A stretch of DNA of 64,000 bases from Asterochloris sp. CNOR1 (taxonomy: Eukaryota; Chlorophyta; Trebouxiophyceae; Trebouxiales; Trebouxiaceae), in NCBI GenBank assembly GCA_963969365.1, contig OZ017747.1, positions 558,001 through 622,000 on the forward strand, given 5' to 3'. Position numbers and translations under genes: made by a program. The notes under the pieces were generated by a model. It was not told the origin of the DNA, searched no databases, and saw nothing but the letters and a program-made list of their open reading frames with translations. Positions 32,284-44,424 of this stretch are shown piece by piece (position 1 is the first letter of the stretch; each line of letters begins with the position of its first letter).

Positions 32284-33475
32284 TCATTGCAAGAGGTACC
32301 CTGCACAAAATGTGCAGGTCAGCAATTGCATGCCAGGCAAGCAGAGTGCCTGCAGTGACCAGGCGAGCTGCAGTGGCTCACCAAGGACGAAGAGACCAAA
32401 AAAGAAAAGGAGGCTGCCATAAATCAGCAGACTCTTCTGGCCAGATGTCAGGGAGTTGCCGCCGAGGCCGTAATTCTGGTTCTCAGAGAAACCAGCAATC
32501 TCGCGAGCCTTGTCCTGGAAAGTCCTCTTCTCAGCCCCACAGATGGGGCACTGCCAATCCCCGGGCAGTCTCTACATGGAGAGCGCCAGATCTCCTGAGT
32601 ACCAGCTGACAGCAGCCACAACTCACACAGACAGCGCAGAGGTGCAGCAGCTAGCAGCATGAGACAATGATCAGGACAAAGCCGAGGGGCTGCATGGTTC
32701 TGCACATTGCCATGCTGGATGCTGTCTGGAGTTGACTCAAACAGCCTCCAGTGGGCTGCTGAGAGCCGGCCATGACCGCCCAGGGTGCTACTCCACGGCA
32801 CAAAAGACGCCCAGGAGCGCTTCCATAATGGCAAGCTGACCTGGAACGGTGTGCCTGGTGAGATGGGGTACTCGCTGTCTCCTTCCTTGGGGCTGTACTC
32901 GTAGCCACACGCCATACACTGCGCCTCCCCGGTACCAATCTTCATGAACTTTTCTGCAGCACGCAGCCTGTCTGCCTCTGCCTTCTTGCGAGCCATCTCT
33001 GACTCAGGATTCTGCAGGGCAGGGGGGCATGCTTCAACCAGGGGCTGAGGCAAGGAAAGCAGAGCCACAAACAATGCTGGCTTACGGGGTATAGCAGCTG
33101 GTGACGTGCATGCAGAAGCCCAAGCAAGCTCTGATCTGTTGCATGATGTGTGCCTTGGCTAACCTCATCGTCTATATTGTCAGGCTCTGCCTGAACGGTC
33201 TGGCGCTCTGGTGCATCCTGTGCAACACAGGAACGTCGCCTGCGACCTGCAGGTCTTTCTGGCAGTAGGACCTGCAGCCAAATCGCACACGCTGGCCATA
33301 TGGGCTATGGCAGTGCAAGCCCACGGCCAGGCTGAGGCATCAGCGAGAAGGACATGCCTGATGCCTATGAGCTCTGGTGCTCCTGGGAAAGCATCCTCTG
33401 ACCTCTCCTGCCTGCAGAAATGAGCAAAGTCTGTGAACATGTGCCCGGTTTTGGTTGGCAAAGGCATCTAAGCAT
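32284..33475 (-). CDS. Plastid rubredoxin with C-terminal membrane anchor (RBD1-like)
   Basis: Small iron protein of the thylakoid rubredoxin family needed for photosystem II assembly in plants and algae. Exons: ~33475-33373 (tentative), ~33260-33170, ~33012-32863, ~32576-32393, 32301-32284. Seen: an Arg-rich leader ending RRRRSCVAQ, a charged helix (NPESEMARKKAEADRLRAAE), the first iron-binding pair in CMACGYEY, the second pair in CPICGAEK, the conserved FQDKAREIAGF and YGLGGN, and one C-terminal membrane helix (SLLIYGSLLFFFGLFVLGGYLLQ is split over the last two exons; each half was read separately). The last exon is only 18 nt, found because it completes the helix in phase. The start at 33475 is a best guess. 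It is downstream of a divergent glycosyltransferase gene, 529 bp between ATGs. Confidence 0.88.
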
Positions 33476-34004
33476 GAGCTGCACGGACCTGATAGGTGCT
33501 CAGCTGACACTGGGTCTGCGCATGCAATGCCGTTCTGAACATGGCCTCAATGATTCCTGGCCACAGCAAGGAAGGCCAGGTTCATGCAAAACCTCTGTTT
33601 GACTGCAATGACTTGACCGCTTGCCTCTGACAGATCTGGCCTGACAGTCCCTTTCAGTTCCGAGTGCACAGGGTCTGCAGGGACCTCTGCAAGCTTGGCA
33701 GGTCATCATCAAAATCGAACAGGTTACACTTGCCGCCTCAAGGGCAGACATGCGGTTCTGGAGCAATATCTTTTCGCAGCCAGCAGGTTGATGCACCCTC
33801 CGGATCGCACTCTCCTGGGAGATCTGACTACCACGAGCAGCTTCAAAAGACCTTCATCCCCAGTGGTCAGGTGCGGCATGATGCAGATCTGCGTTGCATG
33901 CAGGCGGCTTCACAGGTGTGTTATAGTGCACATGCTCTCTGGTGACTGCCCATGCCAGGCAGGTGACAGCCTGCTGCCTGCTGTGCAGGAGCACTCCAAC
34001 CAGT
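33476..34004. promoter_or_regulatory. Divergent intergenic region, rubredoxin / glycosyltransferase
   Basis: 529 bp between two divergent starts, so it should contain both promoters. Open frames here are short and lack family signals. If the rubredoxin start lies further up, part of this is its first exon or 5' UTR. Confidence 0.4.
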
Positions 34005-37000
34005 ATGACTGCTGCTGCAGCAGACTACTTTGCCCTGGCCATAAATGAGCAGCAAGTGGCCCCTGACGAGCCTCCCCAGAAACTGCTGCGCCGCAGCAAC
34101 AGCCAGCTGGACCGTGTCCGCAGGCGCTGGCTGCCAGGGCTGATGTGGGGCCTGCTGCTGGGCCTTCTAGCAGTCACATCTGCGGCTCACTACTGGACAG
34201 GGTGAGGTCGCCCAGTCCGACCAGGCACTGTCCCACTCCGTGCATGCTGCAACACTTCCAGGCTGCCCAGTGCTCCTTAGGCCTCGGGAGGGATTGGTGA
34301 CAATTGTCTGTGCAGCTTCCTGGTGCTTGGCTCTTTTGCAGTGCACACTATCTTACTTCCAGTCAGAGCGTCTGCTCCCCAGACTGTGTTAACTGGAAGC
34401 ACCACCCATTTCCAGACCGCAGCTTGCCCGCACACCCCTGGCTTGGTCTCCCCGCCCTGCAGCTTATGTGCAGGACTCCCAGCGCCCTGGATGCACCCTT
34501 CCAATGCTCCCGCCCCTGCAGCTCTTTGGCTGCAGCTTGGCTGCAAAAGCTCTCTTGCCAGCAGGTTGGTCCTGCTGGAGTTGGCATGCCCCTGTGCTGC
34601 TGCAGGAGAAACCAGCCCAGGCGCATGGCTGGTCCACTTCCTGAAGTCAACTGCCTCATCTGATTCAAAACTCCTTCCCGCAGGAGGCGCAGCCCCTCGG
34701 CTCGAGCCTGCACCCTAGTGGGCCTTTGTTAGAGATTGCTCATGAGTGCCATCTCCTGGTGTCACCTGATACACCCTGACTCCAACCCTCTCCCTATGCA
34801 GGAAGAGCAACCCACTTGCATCCTCACGGACCCTGCTTCACAGGCCTGCCTGCACCACTTTGACTCAAAGTTTTCCGGGCAGTGCAGCGCACACGCATAA
34901 TCCCCTTCGCTGAAGTTTGCAGAGATGTGACAAGGCCGTCTCACACTCTGTAGGGAAAGCAGCCCCTTTGCGGGCACACGCCACCTCCTGGAGTCCCTGG
35001 AGGAGCGCTGGACGGATGCCAACATGCGCACGGGCATGGAGACAGGGCAGGCTGCGGACACACTGGTCATTTACATCTATTCCAACAGCGACAGCGAGTA
35101 TGAGCGCAATCTGCACTTTTTTGTGGAGCGCGGCATTGCTGACGGGGATGGTAGTCACTACATCATCGTCGTGCAGGAGGTAGGAGCTCTGCTCAAAAGC
35201 AATCCTGGCTTGCGTGGCTTTGCAACAGGTGTTCCAGAAGATGAGTTTTGCACATCCCACGCTGCACCAGCGTTTGGCGGTGAACTATATGAGGCAGTGA
35301 TCTGCAGACGGGTTGCGATGGCCACCTGTTCGTCTGTCTGGAGATGGCTTTGCAGTGGTGATGTTTGTGACAACGCTTGACGCAACTTGGCAGCCATGTG
35401 CCTGCCTCAGCAGTATCTGCAGCAAGCCAGAGCAGAATTCAGCAACCTGTGTCTTGACAGCCTTGGCAGTCGCCAGTACTCCTCAGCCACCAGACCTGAG
35501 GCCCTGCACCAGTGCGCCCAGGCAGCCGTAGGTCATGCAGCCGCCAGTTCTTGTCATCTGCAGCCCCTGTCAGGAACACCAGCCAGCCACCAGCACAAAC
35601 CCAACAATCAACAACACATCATTATGGTATGGCTGTGCACTTCAGAGTCCTAGCTTGTGTGCACTTCTCCAGGGACTCAGCCTCACTGGAGCATGCCAGC
35701 CGGCACACCTTGCATCCCGCGTCATGCTGCTCACTGTGTTCCTTGCAGGGCCTGAGTTTGACGTCTGCATGTGAGTAGGTGTGTCACATCAGAATCAGCA
35801 GTGCATAGGGGACACATAGGCATGAGGTCCTCCCTGTTTGGCAATTGTCCCTCAGCGCTCACATCAGCTCTGGCAATGCTTGTGTGGGGACGTTTGAAGT
35901 TGATGTGAAGCTTGTCACGCCAGGCTGTGCCAGCCTGCCTTGCACAATGTGCTGTGCTTTGCCCTGCCCTGCGCTTGCCTGCCGTAGGCCGCTCTGACCA
36001 TGCTGCAAGCTTCAATGCTTCCAAGTAGCATCACTCTGCAGGGGAGACATCTGCAGCGGCGTGTGCTGATAAGAGCCAGGACAGGCAGGCGCTGCCGCTT
36101 CAGCTGATTGTTGAGGCAGTCAGTGCAAGACAGTGACCTGCACTCAGCCTGTGCCCTGCAAGGACAGGGCGACCAGGAAACGCAGGTTCTGCCGCTCCAG
36201 CTGCTCTCCAAGGCGCCTGCTGCGGAAGCACTGGGTGACGCCCTGTGTCCTGCAAGAAGAAGGCACTCAGGAAAGGCTGGTGCCCCTGCCTCAGCTGCCC
36301 CACGACACACATGATGCAAAGTCTTGACCTTCAGCCGGCCTGTGCTCTGCAGGGCGAAGGCATCCAGGAAAGGCAGGTGCCCCTGCCTGAGCTGCCCCCA
36401 AACGCGGTCTACGTGTCCCATCAGAACCTGTGCTATGACTGGGGCACCTTTGGATGGGTGCTCCAGACAGGCATGGTGGACACCACCAAGTACAAGCACA
36501 TCATCTTCATGAACAGCAGCTCCAGGGGCCCCTTCCTGCCTGCTTACTGGCCGGTGAGCAGTCACTGAAACAGTCAGGCCAGGCTCAACCCCAGGATAGG
36601 GCCCTTGCCACACTCAGCTTTGGCCCTCGGTGGGCAATGGCCCTCTTGGGAGATGCAAGGCTTGTTCTGGGTTTGGTGGGTACTTACAACCATCTAGTGG
36701 GCCAGGGTGTCTGCCTGCCCTTGAGGGCGCTGGAAGCTCCGCACATGGGTCAGCTGCAGGCCAGAATGGCTTGCCATGCTCACGAAGCTGAGCAGTACGG
36801 CATGTCAGATGTGATGTCGAAGTCAGACAGGCAGAACACCCCATCAGGCAGCTGCCAGGCACCAGTAAGGCAGTGTGTCTCGAGTCCATCAAGGCATGCA
36901 CCGTGCTGGCCGGCAGCCTCCCCCAGGTGGGGACCTGCACTTGCTCATGAGCCTAGCAGGTAGCCAGCCTACCTGATGCAACCAAGAGGCGCCAGCCCTG

Positions 37001-38761
37001 CCTGCTGCAGGCAGAGCGCCACTGGTCCAAGGTGTTCACTGACAAGCTGAGCAAGGACGTGAAACTGGTGGGCTCCACCATCAGCTGTGAGGGTTCCCAT
37101 GCAGGCGGCGACCCCAACAAGGAGCTGCGCCAGAACCCCCATGTGCAGTCCTATGCGGTCGCCACAGATCAGGTCAGCTGCATGTGCAGCCACATGGATG
37201 CATTCCATGCAGTTGTGCTTGCTGGCTGCACAACTGCGCTTGCCAGTGCAGGCAACTGCTGACCAATGGCGTTGCTGGTGAGCACAACACCACAGCATGC
37301 CGGCAGGCCGGACGGTGCCATTTCTGGTGCTGCCACCTTCCAATGAAGCTGCTCAAGACCTTTCTGGGTTGTGAGGCGCTTCTGAAAGGTCTGACTGGTC
37401 CCACTGCTCTTTCAATTACCTGGCTGATGCCCTGCTTGCCTGCCGAATGCGGGTTGAGATGCTGGTGCAGAATTGTACAATGCCCGGTCACTTGCAGCCA
37501 CATTGTGCTGACTGGTCCAGTGGCTGCCTGCCAGGTGGGGCTGAAGATCCTGCTAGACGATGAAAAAGTGTTTGCCTGCTACAACAGCATCCACGACACA
37601 GTATTCCATGCTGAGCTGGGCAGCTCCTTAGCCATTCTCAACATGGGGTACACCATTGATACCCTGATGCTCAAGTACCAGGGGGCCGACTGGAGGGACA
37701 GAGGCAACTGGGCTTGTAATGCGGGGTGAGCTCCATTCCATGGCAGGGCACTTGGGACTTGCAGAGCTGAACATGAGGTCGTGATGTCCCTACAACACCA
37801 GAGTCTGGGCCAGTTCATGTGCCCTGCTGCAGTGGCACACTCGGAACATTCTGCTGCTGCATGAGTCATTGTGGGGTGCGTGCACATGCATGGGCTCTGT
37901 TGTGCTGGTCGCAGAGGTACCTTGATGGCTGCTGCCAGGTTTCGCACTGCTCTGCTGTGAAGCCGTGCAGGACAAGAGGCATGTGGCTGCAGGGTGAACC
38001 CCTACGCTGAGATGGCATATGATGGCGTGGACCTGAACCCCATGGAGGTCTTGTTTGTCAAGGTCAAGACCTTCCTGCTGCAAGCCGCATGGGTGGCCCC
38101 CACCTGGGCTCAGACCTATGACCGCTGGCTCACCAGACAGGTGAGCACCTCACAGCAGCATCTTGTGCCTGATGCGTTGCTTTTGCGGAGGTGGGGTAGG
38201 TGAAATTCTCACAAGCGCATTCGTCTCTCCCTGAGCCCCTCTTAGATACGTTGACCCTCCAAGGTGTGGCCAGCTAGTGTCCGCAGCTTTCAAGTTTCTT
38301 GCCGGGGGAAACACCAGACCACCCTCCACGCCAATGGATGTGGCCAGCTGCAGCTTCTTTAGCCCAGGTTATTGCTACAGGGGGACAACATCACCCTGAC
38401 CTCAAATGTCTATGCCACCAGCCGGGAGCTACTGCGCCAAGGGCGCATTGCCATGGCAGACGCGGTTGGGCCGTCCTGCTTTGACCTGCCATACTACCGC
38501 CTCAAGAACCCTGACATCAACTTCCTGACTGATGAACAGTTGTGGACACACTATGTCCAGGTGAGCGCGCCCTGTGGAGTGCGTGCAGACAGATGTGCAT
38601 CCTGCCCTGATCTGCAGACTGAAGGCTGGTGCATGCGCAGGATGGGCAGTTTGAGGGCAGGACCTTCAGGTGGGCAGGCTGACCTTCCTTGTTTGTTGTA
38701 GCACATCTTCTGGTCTGCTGAGCACGCTTTGCCTCTGGACAGCAAGCCATGTGTGGGCTGA
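34005..38761 (+). CDS. Type II membrane glycosyltransferase-like protein (RgpF-like)
   Basis: Probable secretory-pathway glycosyltransferase; the sugar and acceptor are unknown. Exons: 34005-34201, 34954-35179, 36353-36553, 37011-37172, 37535-37725, 37993-38140, 38381-38560, 38702-38761, about 455 residues. Seen: a short cytosolic Arg-rich head (RRSNSQLDRVRRRWLPG), one signal anchor (LMWGLLLGLLAVTSAAHYW), then a lumenal domain with TLVIYIYSNSDSEYERNL, NLCYDWGTFGWVL, HIIFMNSSSRGPFLP, KLVGSTISCEG, HVQSYAVATDQ, ELGSSLAILNMGY and YQGADWRD. These blocks resemble rhamnan-synthesis F/capsular-type transferases found in bacteria and algae. All joins keep phase, and the last exon is a short tail. The intron before exon 3 holds two decayed copies of that exon's start. 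The gene faces two GT31-like genes. Confidence 0.72.
36145..36410 (+). repeat. Three tandem copies of an exon start in the RgpF-like gene
   Basis: Copies begin near 36151, 36245 and 36342 (94 and 97 bp apart). Each has TGTGYYCTGCA, then a GEG/GDQ-like start and a block equivalent to IQERQVPLPELP. Only the third has a proper AG|G acceptor (AG at 36351-36352); the first two read CAAG. Confidence 0.8.
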
Positions 38762-38866
38762 TGGGCTGCAGGTTCACCTGCATGCCACCAGGCACAGTGC
38801 TGTGCAAGCTATGTCTGGGCTGATGTGATGCAGGTTCACCTGCATGCCACCAGGCACAGTGCTGTC
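38753..38866 (+). repeat. 62-bp tandem duplication over the stop codon
   Basis: TGGGCTGATG...GCAGGTTCACCTGCATGCC... through GCACAGTGCTGT occurs at 38754-38811 and 38816-38873 with few differences. The first copy contains the glycosyltransferase TGA. Confidence 0.85.
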
Positions 38867-39160
38867 CCCTGCGGATGGCAACTGGTTTCCAACAGTGCCC
38901 AGGCCAATCAAGGCCATCACAGGTCATGTCAAAGTTGTTCTGACAAAGCCATAGCGCCCTGCCTCTTTTCCTTCAGACATGCTCTCCTGCTGACTCTTTT
39001 GTCGCCCAAACCTTGCTCATGCTGTAGCAGTGCTATGACAATATTCATTCCTGCAATTATTTATTTCATGCAAGGCTGTGCTTCCAGACCACCAGGATCA
39101 CAAGGGGCATATGATCCTGACGATTTTGCACACAACGAAGCTTGCAACAGATCTGAAATG
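38762..39160. other. Convergent intergenic region between two glycosyltransferase genes
   Basis: 399 bp between convergent stops, presumably two 3' UTRs. It includes the second copy of the 62-bp duplication and a comparatively AT-richer stretch (about 39030-39160). No gene is seen. Confidence 0.5.
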
Positions 39161-42100
39161 TCAACCAGCGGGAGTAGCATCAGCAGTCGCTCCATTCCCC
39201 TGCTTCTTGCGATTCCGCTCTGCCTCCATGTCATAGACCTGCATTTCTGCCTGCCAGTCTGCCTGCAAGTTCAGTAAGAAGCTGAGCGACAGTGTTGGTG
39301 ACAGCATGCTGTGGTGATCACAGCCATCTCAGCACATCAACGAGCACAGTCACGCGACAGTCACAAACTCTCACATTTGCTACTGCTGCGGCATGTTCCT
39401 CTCTATCACGCTGCTGTGCAGCCCTTTCCTCATCTGTCAGTTGCTTCTCGTTGCGTGCAAACCAGTAGTCCTGCACAGCAAAGGCAGCCGCTATCTCAAG
39501 ACTGCTGTCTCAGGAGATTTGCACTAGTCAGGCCAATGCTTGACTAGGCATGTAGGCAGGTCAGCAGCTGGCTACCCTGACTCAAGCACATGTACTTCAG
39601 ACGTCTTCTTGTTCAGCAGCACACCAGTCTCATGCAATCGCCACGCGCAAAGCTCACCCTGACTTTGCGGGCATAGCGCGTCTCGGCCCATACGTCATAC
39701 TGCTGTGACAGCGCCTTCATGAAGAAACCAGCAGCCAGGGGGTCACCCACAGTGACCGCTCTGATGTGCAGGCTGACCATGTGCTCTAGCCTCTCCTGCA
39801 GGAGCATCATCAAAAGTTCAATCTGACAATGCTCCACACAAGCACTGGCAGCTGGTTAGCTCCACAGCTATGCATTGCAGCTGCACTGGTGGCCACGGGG
39901 CTTACGATCATGTGCCAGTAGCCTGCAAGCTGTCCCTTGACTGCACAAGCAAGCGCCCTGATACCAGCCAGCCAGGTCAGCAAATTTTGTGTTACTAGTA
40001 CAGTAGATTCAGGAAAACTTTACGGCTGCGGGGCACATTGGGGTTGCTTTGCACCAGCGCGGCAGCAGGTTTCCTCCAGAGGCCTGTTCAGCATGTCTGA
40101 GGCAAGCCAGGCAGGCCAAACACACAGGCCAGAGCTCGTGTAGCACCTAGGCCAGCTGCTCATCCCTTCACAGTGTGTCAATGGCAACCCTTGCAATGAG
40201 CCCAGCACTCACATGGCACCAACGCTGGCTGCAAGTCCCCTCCACAGCCCTGTTCAGCATGTCCACAAGGCCCATACGGTCCTCATTCAAGCCGTCAAAG
40301 CCTCTCAACTCGGGCTGGTGAAAGGCGTCCCCTGGGGTGGTGGGGGCGTACCCCATCTCCCACATGCAGATTGACAGAAAGGCATCGCCACCTGCACAGC
40401 AAGCCATCAAGCAGATCAGGTCTGCAGCAAGAGTCTGCAGCAAGGGTGCGGTGCCTGTGTTGAGGGCATGCCAGGCAGCAATCTGGCGTCCAGCTGGTAG
40501 TACAGTCCAGGCAAAGCCCAAGCAATGCATCAGGATTGCAAAGACAGACAGGCCTGGCACCATTTTGAAGTATGCATATCAGCAGTCGCCACTGTACCCA
40601 GTCCAGCAAGAAGGGGCTACAGCCAGAACAGCAGGGTGTGAAAAGCCATATGCTACAGATGGTGCCAAACACAGCATGGCCCCGCCTGGACCATGGGCTG
40701 AGCCAGCTGGCTGAAGGCAGCTCAGGATCTGACCTGTCAAAAGGGAGCTGGACTAGGTATGCTCCAGTGCAAACCACCATGCACAGGGTTGAGGGCCAAA
40801 ATTTGGCTGCTCAGGCTTGCCTCAGGCAGCAGGCTCCCACCTGTAGACCGCAGGCTGAGCACACAGGCCTCAAAGTCCTCCCACTTGATGCGCTTCATGA
40901 GGCCAATGCTCATGAGGGCCCCTGCGCCTCCATGCAGGCTGTACATGTGGTAGGGGATGCGCGGCATGTCACAGTACTCATTGAACCACTTTTCCTCCAA
41001 GCCGTCCGCGTGGTGCCGGTGGTCACACAGGACCTGCACAGGTGATGCGGCCATGTGAGTGTGGAACATAGAAGCCTGCCTGCACAGAAATGTATGCAGG
41101 CCGTCTGCATGGTGTCAGTAGGTGCTTGTGACCTGCACAGCAGAGCATGCGTAACAGTGTGCCAGAGCAAGATGTTCTGCCTGCAAGCCAACGGAATGGC
41201 GCTGCTGGGCACACAGTACACCTCTCACAAGCGACCCACCTTCGGTGTGCAGGGGCAGCCTGGGATGGGAGGATATGAGGCTCTGTCCCCCTCCCTGCCA
41301 TCCTGCCCCCACTGAGAGCTGTTGTAATGGCAGGGCACGCAGACAGGGGCAAGGGCACTGGGGTGGTGGCGCCAGCGGTGGTCAGTCACTGGGGGCCCCT
41401 CGCCGATGCTCCACCACACATTGTGTGCAGCAGTAAACATGGGTCAGCATGGCCTGTTCTAGATAGCATTGCTGTTGAAGGCTTGCGGTGAGGCAAGCAG
41501 GCCAGTCAAGGTACCCTGGAGGCAACAAATGCAGTGCTCTTGTGTATAGCTCAGCCTCTACCGTCATGGCTGGGGCCCTACAAGCAGGGTGGCAAGCAGG
41601 GTGGCCCCTTTGCTACTTGCGCATAGGGCTGCATGCCAGACTTGCTGCACCCTGCTCCACTGGGCTCCACGAGAAGCAGACCCTGCCAACGATAGCGCAG
41701 GCAATCTAGTGCATATCCAGCAATCAGCAAGATTGTCCTGCTGCTATGGCATCCAGACCCATATTAGGTGCCTGACTGGGCTGGGCACCCCCGGTTGCAA
41801 TAGCGCCAAGCTGCTGACCCTATCAGCAAAGTCAGCAAGCCACAGCACCTTGGATGCTAAGTATTCAGCTGTCTGTGTGCAAAGCTGAGCCTGGCATGCG
41901 CACATGCTCACCATGCACCCAGTGCAAGAGCAAGCTGAGGTGTCAGTCTGGTTTGCTGCTGCCAGAGACACAGAGCTCTCTGCTCGAGCAGCAAGCACCG
42001 TGAAGGAAGCAACACTGGGTAGCTGTCATTCTCAGTGCAAGCACTCATCTGTGATGAACCAGGGCACGTCTGGGTCAAAATCCTGCACCAGACGGAGCAC

Positions 42101-43234
42101 ACCATCCACAAAGAATTGGGTGTCGTCGTCGCCGTACAGCAGCCACTTGTAGCTGGGCCCCAGGGCCTTGTGCGCCAGAAAGGGCGCCAAAGCAGCTCGC
42201 GAGTCGCCCTTGTGGAAGGAGCGGTAGGGGCTATCATCTGCACCATGTAGGAACTCAAATATACCTCACTGCCAGTTGCAGGCGTCAGACAGCACAGAGA
42301 GCAGCCCACGTTCTGGCACACTCGGCTCCTGAAGCCCATCGCTTCATCATTGCAGTGTGCTGGGCGGTTGAGGAGCGCAGTTCACTCCTGGTGATACAAG
42401 CAGCATTGCCTGCCAGCAGCCGTGGCGCTCACAAAGCATGCCTTCGAGTGGCTTCCTGACGAGCATGTGAGTCCCACTGCAAGCAGACATGTGAGTGTGG
42501 GGCTTATATGTCTGGCATAGGCCTCACCAGGGTAGTAAATCCATGTCTCGTTGTGCAGCAGCCCTTCAGCCACATGCTCCTGGGTGGCATTGCTGCTGGA
42601 GGCGATCACCGTCCTGATGCCCTGCACACATGTGCTGAAGCGTCACCCACTGCCGTACAGCATCAGTGTCACTGCCTCCAAGCAACAGGCAGGCGGGCAG
42701 AGCTCAATTGTGACCTTGATACCCCTGCTGGCCCTCAATTTACACCGCTGCTGTACCTCAATGTACTACCATGACACCACTGCTGTGCCCATTGTGTTAC
42801 ATACACGGCACTGCTGGAGCTATCACCAGCGGCACCAGATGGCTGCACACAGCGCAGTGCCTGCACTCAGAACATGCGCAGAAAGCAGTACCATGTTTCA
42901 CACGTGACCTCACCTTACGCCAAGCCCTGCTGCCATGGACTATGTCCTGATGCCAGGGGTCACTGGGCATGGCAGAGACCAGCTCAACCCTGCTGACTGC
43001 GTGCTTCCCAACACGCTCAAGTCCAAGTTGCCTGGCGTCCCTGGCTGCAGCAGATTGATCTGCCGGCACCTCTACTGAGAAGTGATTGCCAAGAGGTTGC
43101 ACAGTCACAGTCTGTGTGCCTGCGCTGCTCCATCGCAGCAGCAAGCTGACTGGGATCAAGATTAGGCATGCTACGATTGCAATGGGCAGGACGCGAGCAC
43201 CTGTGATCAGGCTCAGCTGCAGCGCTCTGGCCAT
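39161..43234 (-). CDS. GT31/Fringe-like glycosyltransferase, paralog A
   Basis: Predicted Golgi type II transferase. Exons (high to low): 43234-42914, 42621-42528, ~42241-42050, ~41425-41240, ~41035-40846, ~40391-40230, ~39800-39655, ~39495-39395, ~39270-39161. Seen: a signal anchor (VLPIAIVACLILIPVSLLL), HNETWIYYPG, a KWLLYGDDDTQFF block with the metal-binding DDD of the Fringe family, DVPWFITDE, a Cys-containing exon starting NVWWS, CDMPRIPYHMYSLHGGAGAL, GGDAFLSICMWEMGY, EDRMGLVDMLNRAVE, and a charged C-terminal tail (DYWFARNEKQLTDEERAAQ). It shares the same exon blocks as the gene at 45.1-48.5 kb, so the two arose by duplication. Two exon edges have ghost copies in the introns. Divergent from the small coiled-coil gene, 226 bp between ATGs. 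Confidence 0.8.
40070..40262 (-). repeat. Duplicated exon end in GT31 paralog A
   Basis: The exon end DMLNRAVEGTC (about 40262-40230) is followed about 150 bp downstream on the minus strand by DMLNRPLEETC (about 40103-40070) inside the intron. Confidence 0.75.
41000..41145 (-). repeat. Duplicated exon start in GT31 paralog A
   Basis: On the minus strand the true exon begins at the acceptor near 41036 (VLCDHRHHADGLE). A copy of acceptor and exon start lies about 100 bp upstream near 41140-41097, with the related TGCAG|GTCACAAG and CCATGCAGACGGC. Confidence 0.65.
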
Positions 43235-43460
43235 TTCAACATATGCGCAGCCTCAGGGTGCAGTGCCAGCTGGCCTCAGTGAAGGCCCATGAAGGCGGTC
43301 AAGTTTAGTGGTGCCCTCAACAGCAGTTCCAGCGTAATGCTCTGACGCCTGGACATGACATTGCTTGATCCAATGCAAAGTGCATACCTGGAGCCTTGCA
43401 TATGCGGCCTGGGCGGTGGCGGTTGGGTCTTCGGTTAGGGTTGAATCTAGACTCGGCAGC

Positions 43461-44424
43461 ATGTCACGCAGGGGCTTGTTCACAGCCTTCAGGGAGCTGC
43501 TGAAGGACATTAGATCCTTGGGAAATACTGTGAGCTGTAACAATCATAGCCAAACGGCCTGATGTTGCACGCTCCTTCATCTACAATGCCTGCTGTCCTG
43601 CAGGAGCTTGATGCCATCAAACAGGAGGCAAAGCTGTTGCAGAAGCAATTGGATGAGGTGCGCTTCATGATGCATGAAGCAGGCGTACCCTGCAATTGCA
43701 GCAGCATGTCGGGAAGATCAGAGAGACTGGAATGCTGTGCCTGCCTGATTTGCCCTCTGCATGTGCAGCTAGAGCAAGTGCGCGCCCTGCGGATCAAGCA
43801 GCAGGATGAGGCAATTCTGCGCGACGTGCGAAAGGCAGTCACAGCCATGGAGGAGGTGGCGGACTCAGTGGACGCACGTAGAGCGCAGGTGCCGCTGCAG
43901 TGCTTTCCTGGCCGAAGTCTGACTTATGCAACAGGCTGTAAGGCTGTGGGGCACGTGGCACACCTCATGAGTGCCCGCACCTGCTGACCGTGCCTGCTAT
44001 CGGCTACTGCTGTGCGCAAGGCAGCAGCGGCCATGGGAGGGCAGCTCTGGCCGCCCTCATTGCTGGATGTTCTCTGATGACTTTGTCTGCTGCCTGCATT
44101 GTGTTGGGCTGGACAGCCACCATAGGCACTGCAGCAGGCCTGGATGCTTAGACTGGCTCTGCCTTGCAGGTGGAGCAGCTGCTGGGGGAGGCAGCGTCGG
44201 GAGCCCAGCTGGAGTATGTCAGGAAACTGCACCAGAAGGCACAGAGCATCTCTCAGGCTGCAGTGCAGAAGATCATGGATCCCAGCATGTCTCCGGCAGA
44301 GCTGGAAGCTGCTGCTCTGCAGCTGGCAAAGCAGCTCAGGGGTGCTCAGGCTGTTGAGGATGCTCAGGCAGCAGGGGCACCACTTCAGACAGGGAGTCAG
44401 CAAGATCAAGAGAAGCCACCTTGA
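43461..44424 (+). CDS. Small coiled-coil protein of unknown function
   Basis: Four exons that join in phase (43461-43529, 43604-43657, 43769-43888, 44170-44424) give 165 residues. I do not recognise the family. The start (MSRRGLFTAFRELLKDIRSL) is a basic amphipathic helix, followed by long Gln/Glu/Lys/Ala-rich helices (ELDAIKQEAKLLQKQLDE, EQVRALRIKQQDEAILRDV, VEQLLGEAASGAQLEYVRKL) and a disordered polar tail ending QQDQEKPP. No membrane segment or catalytic motif is seen. The amphipathic start could be a mitochondrial presequence, but that is inference. The minus strand over 43530-43391 also shows an open, spliceable frame, so exon 1 is the weakest part; exons 2-4 are more secure because they share codon style and clean splice sites. 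Confidence 0.55.
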
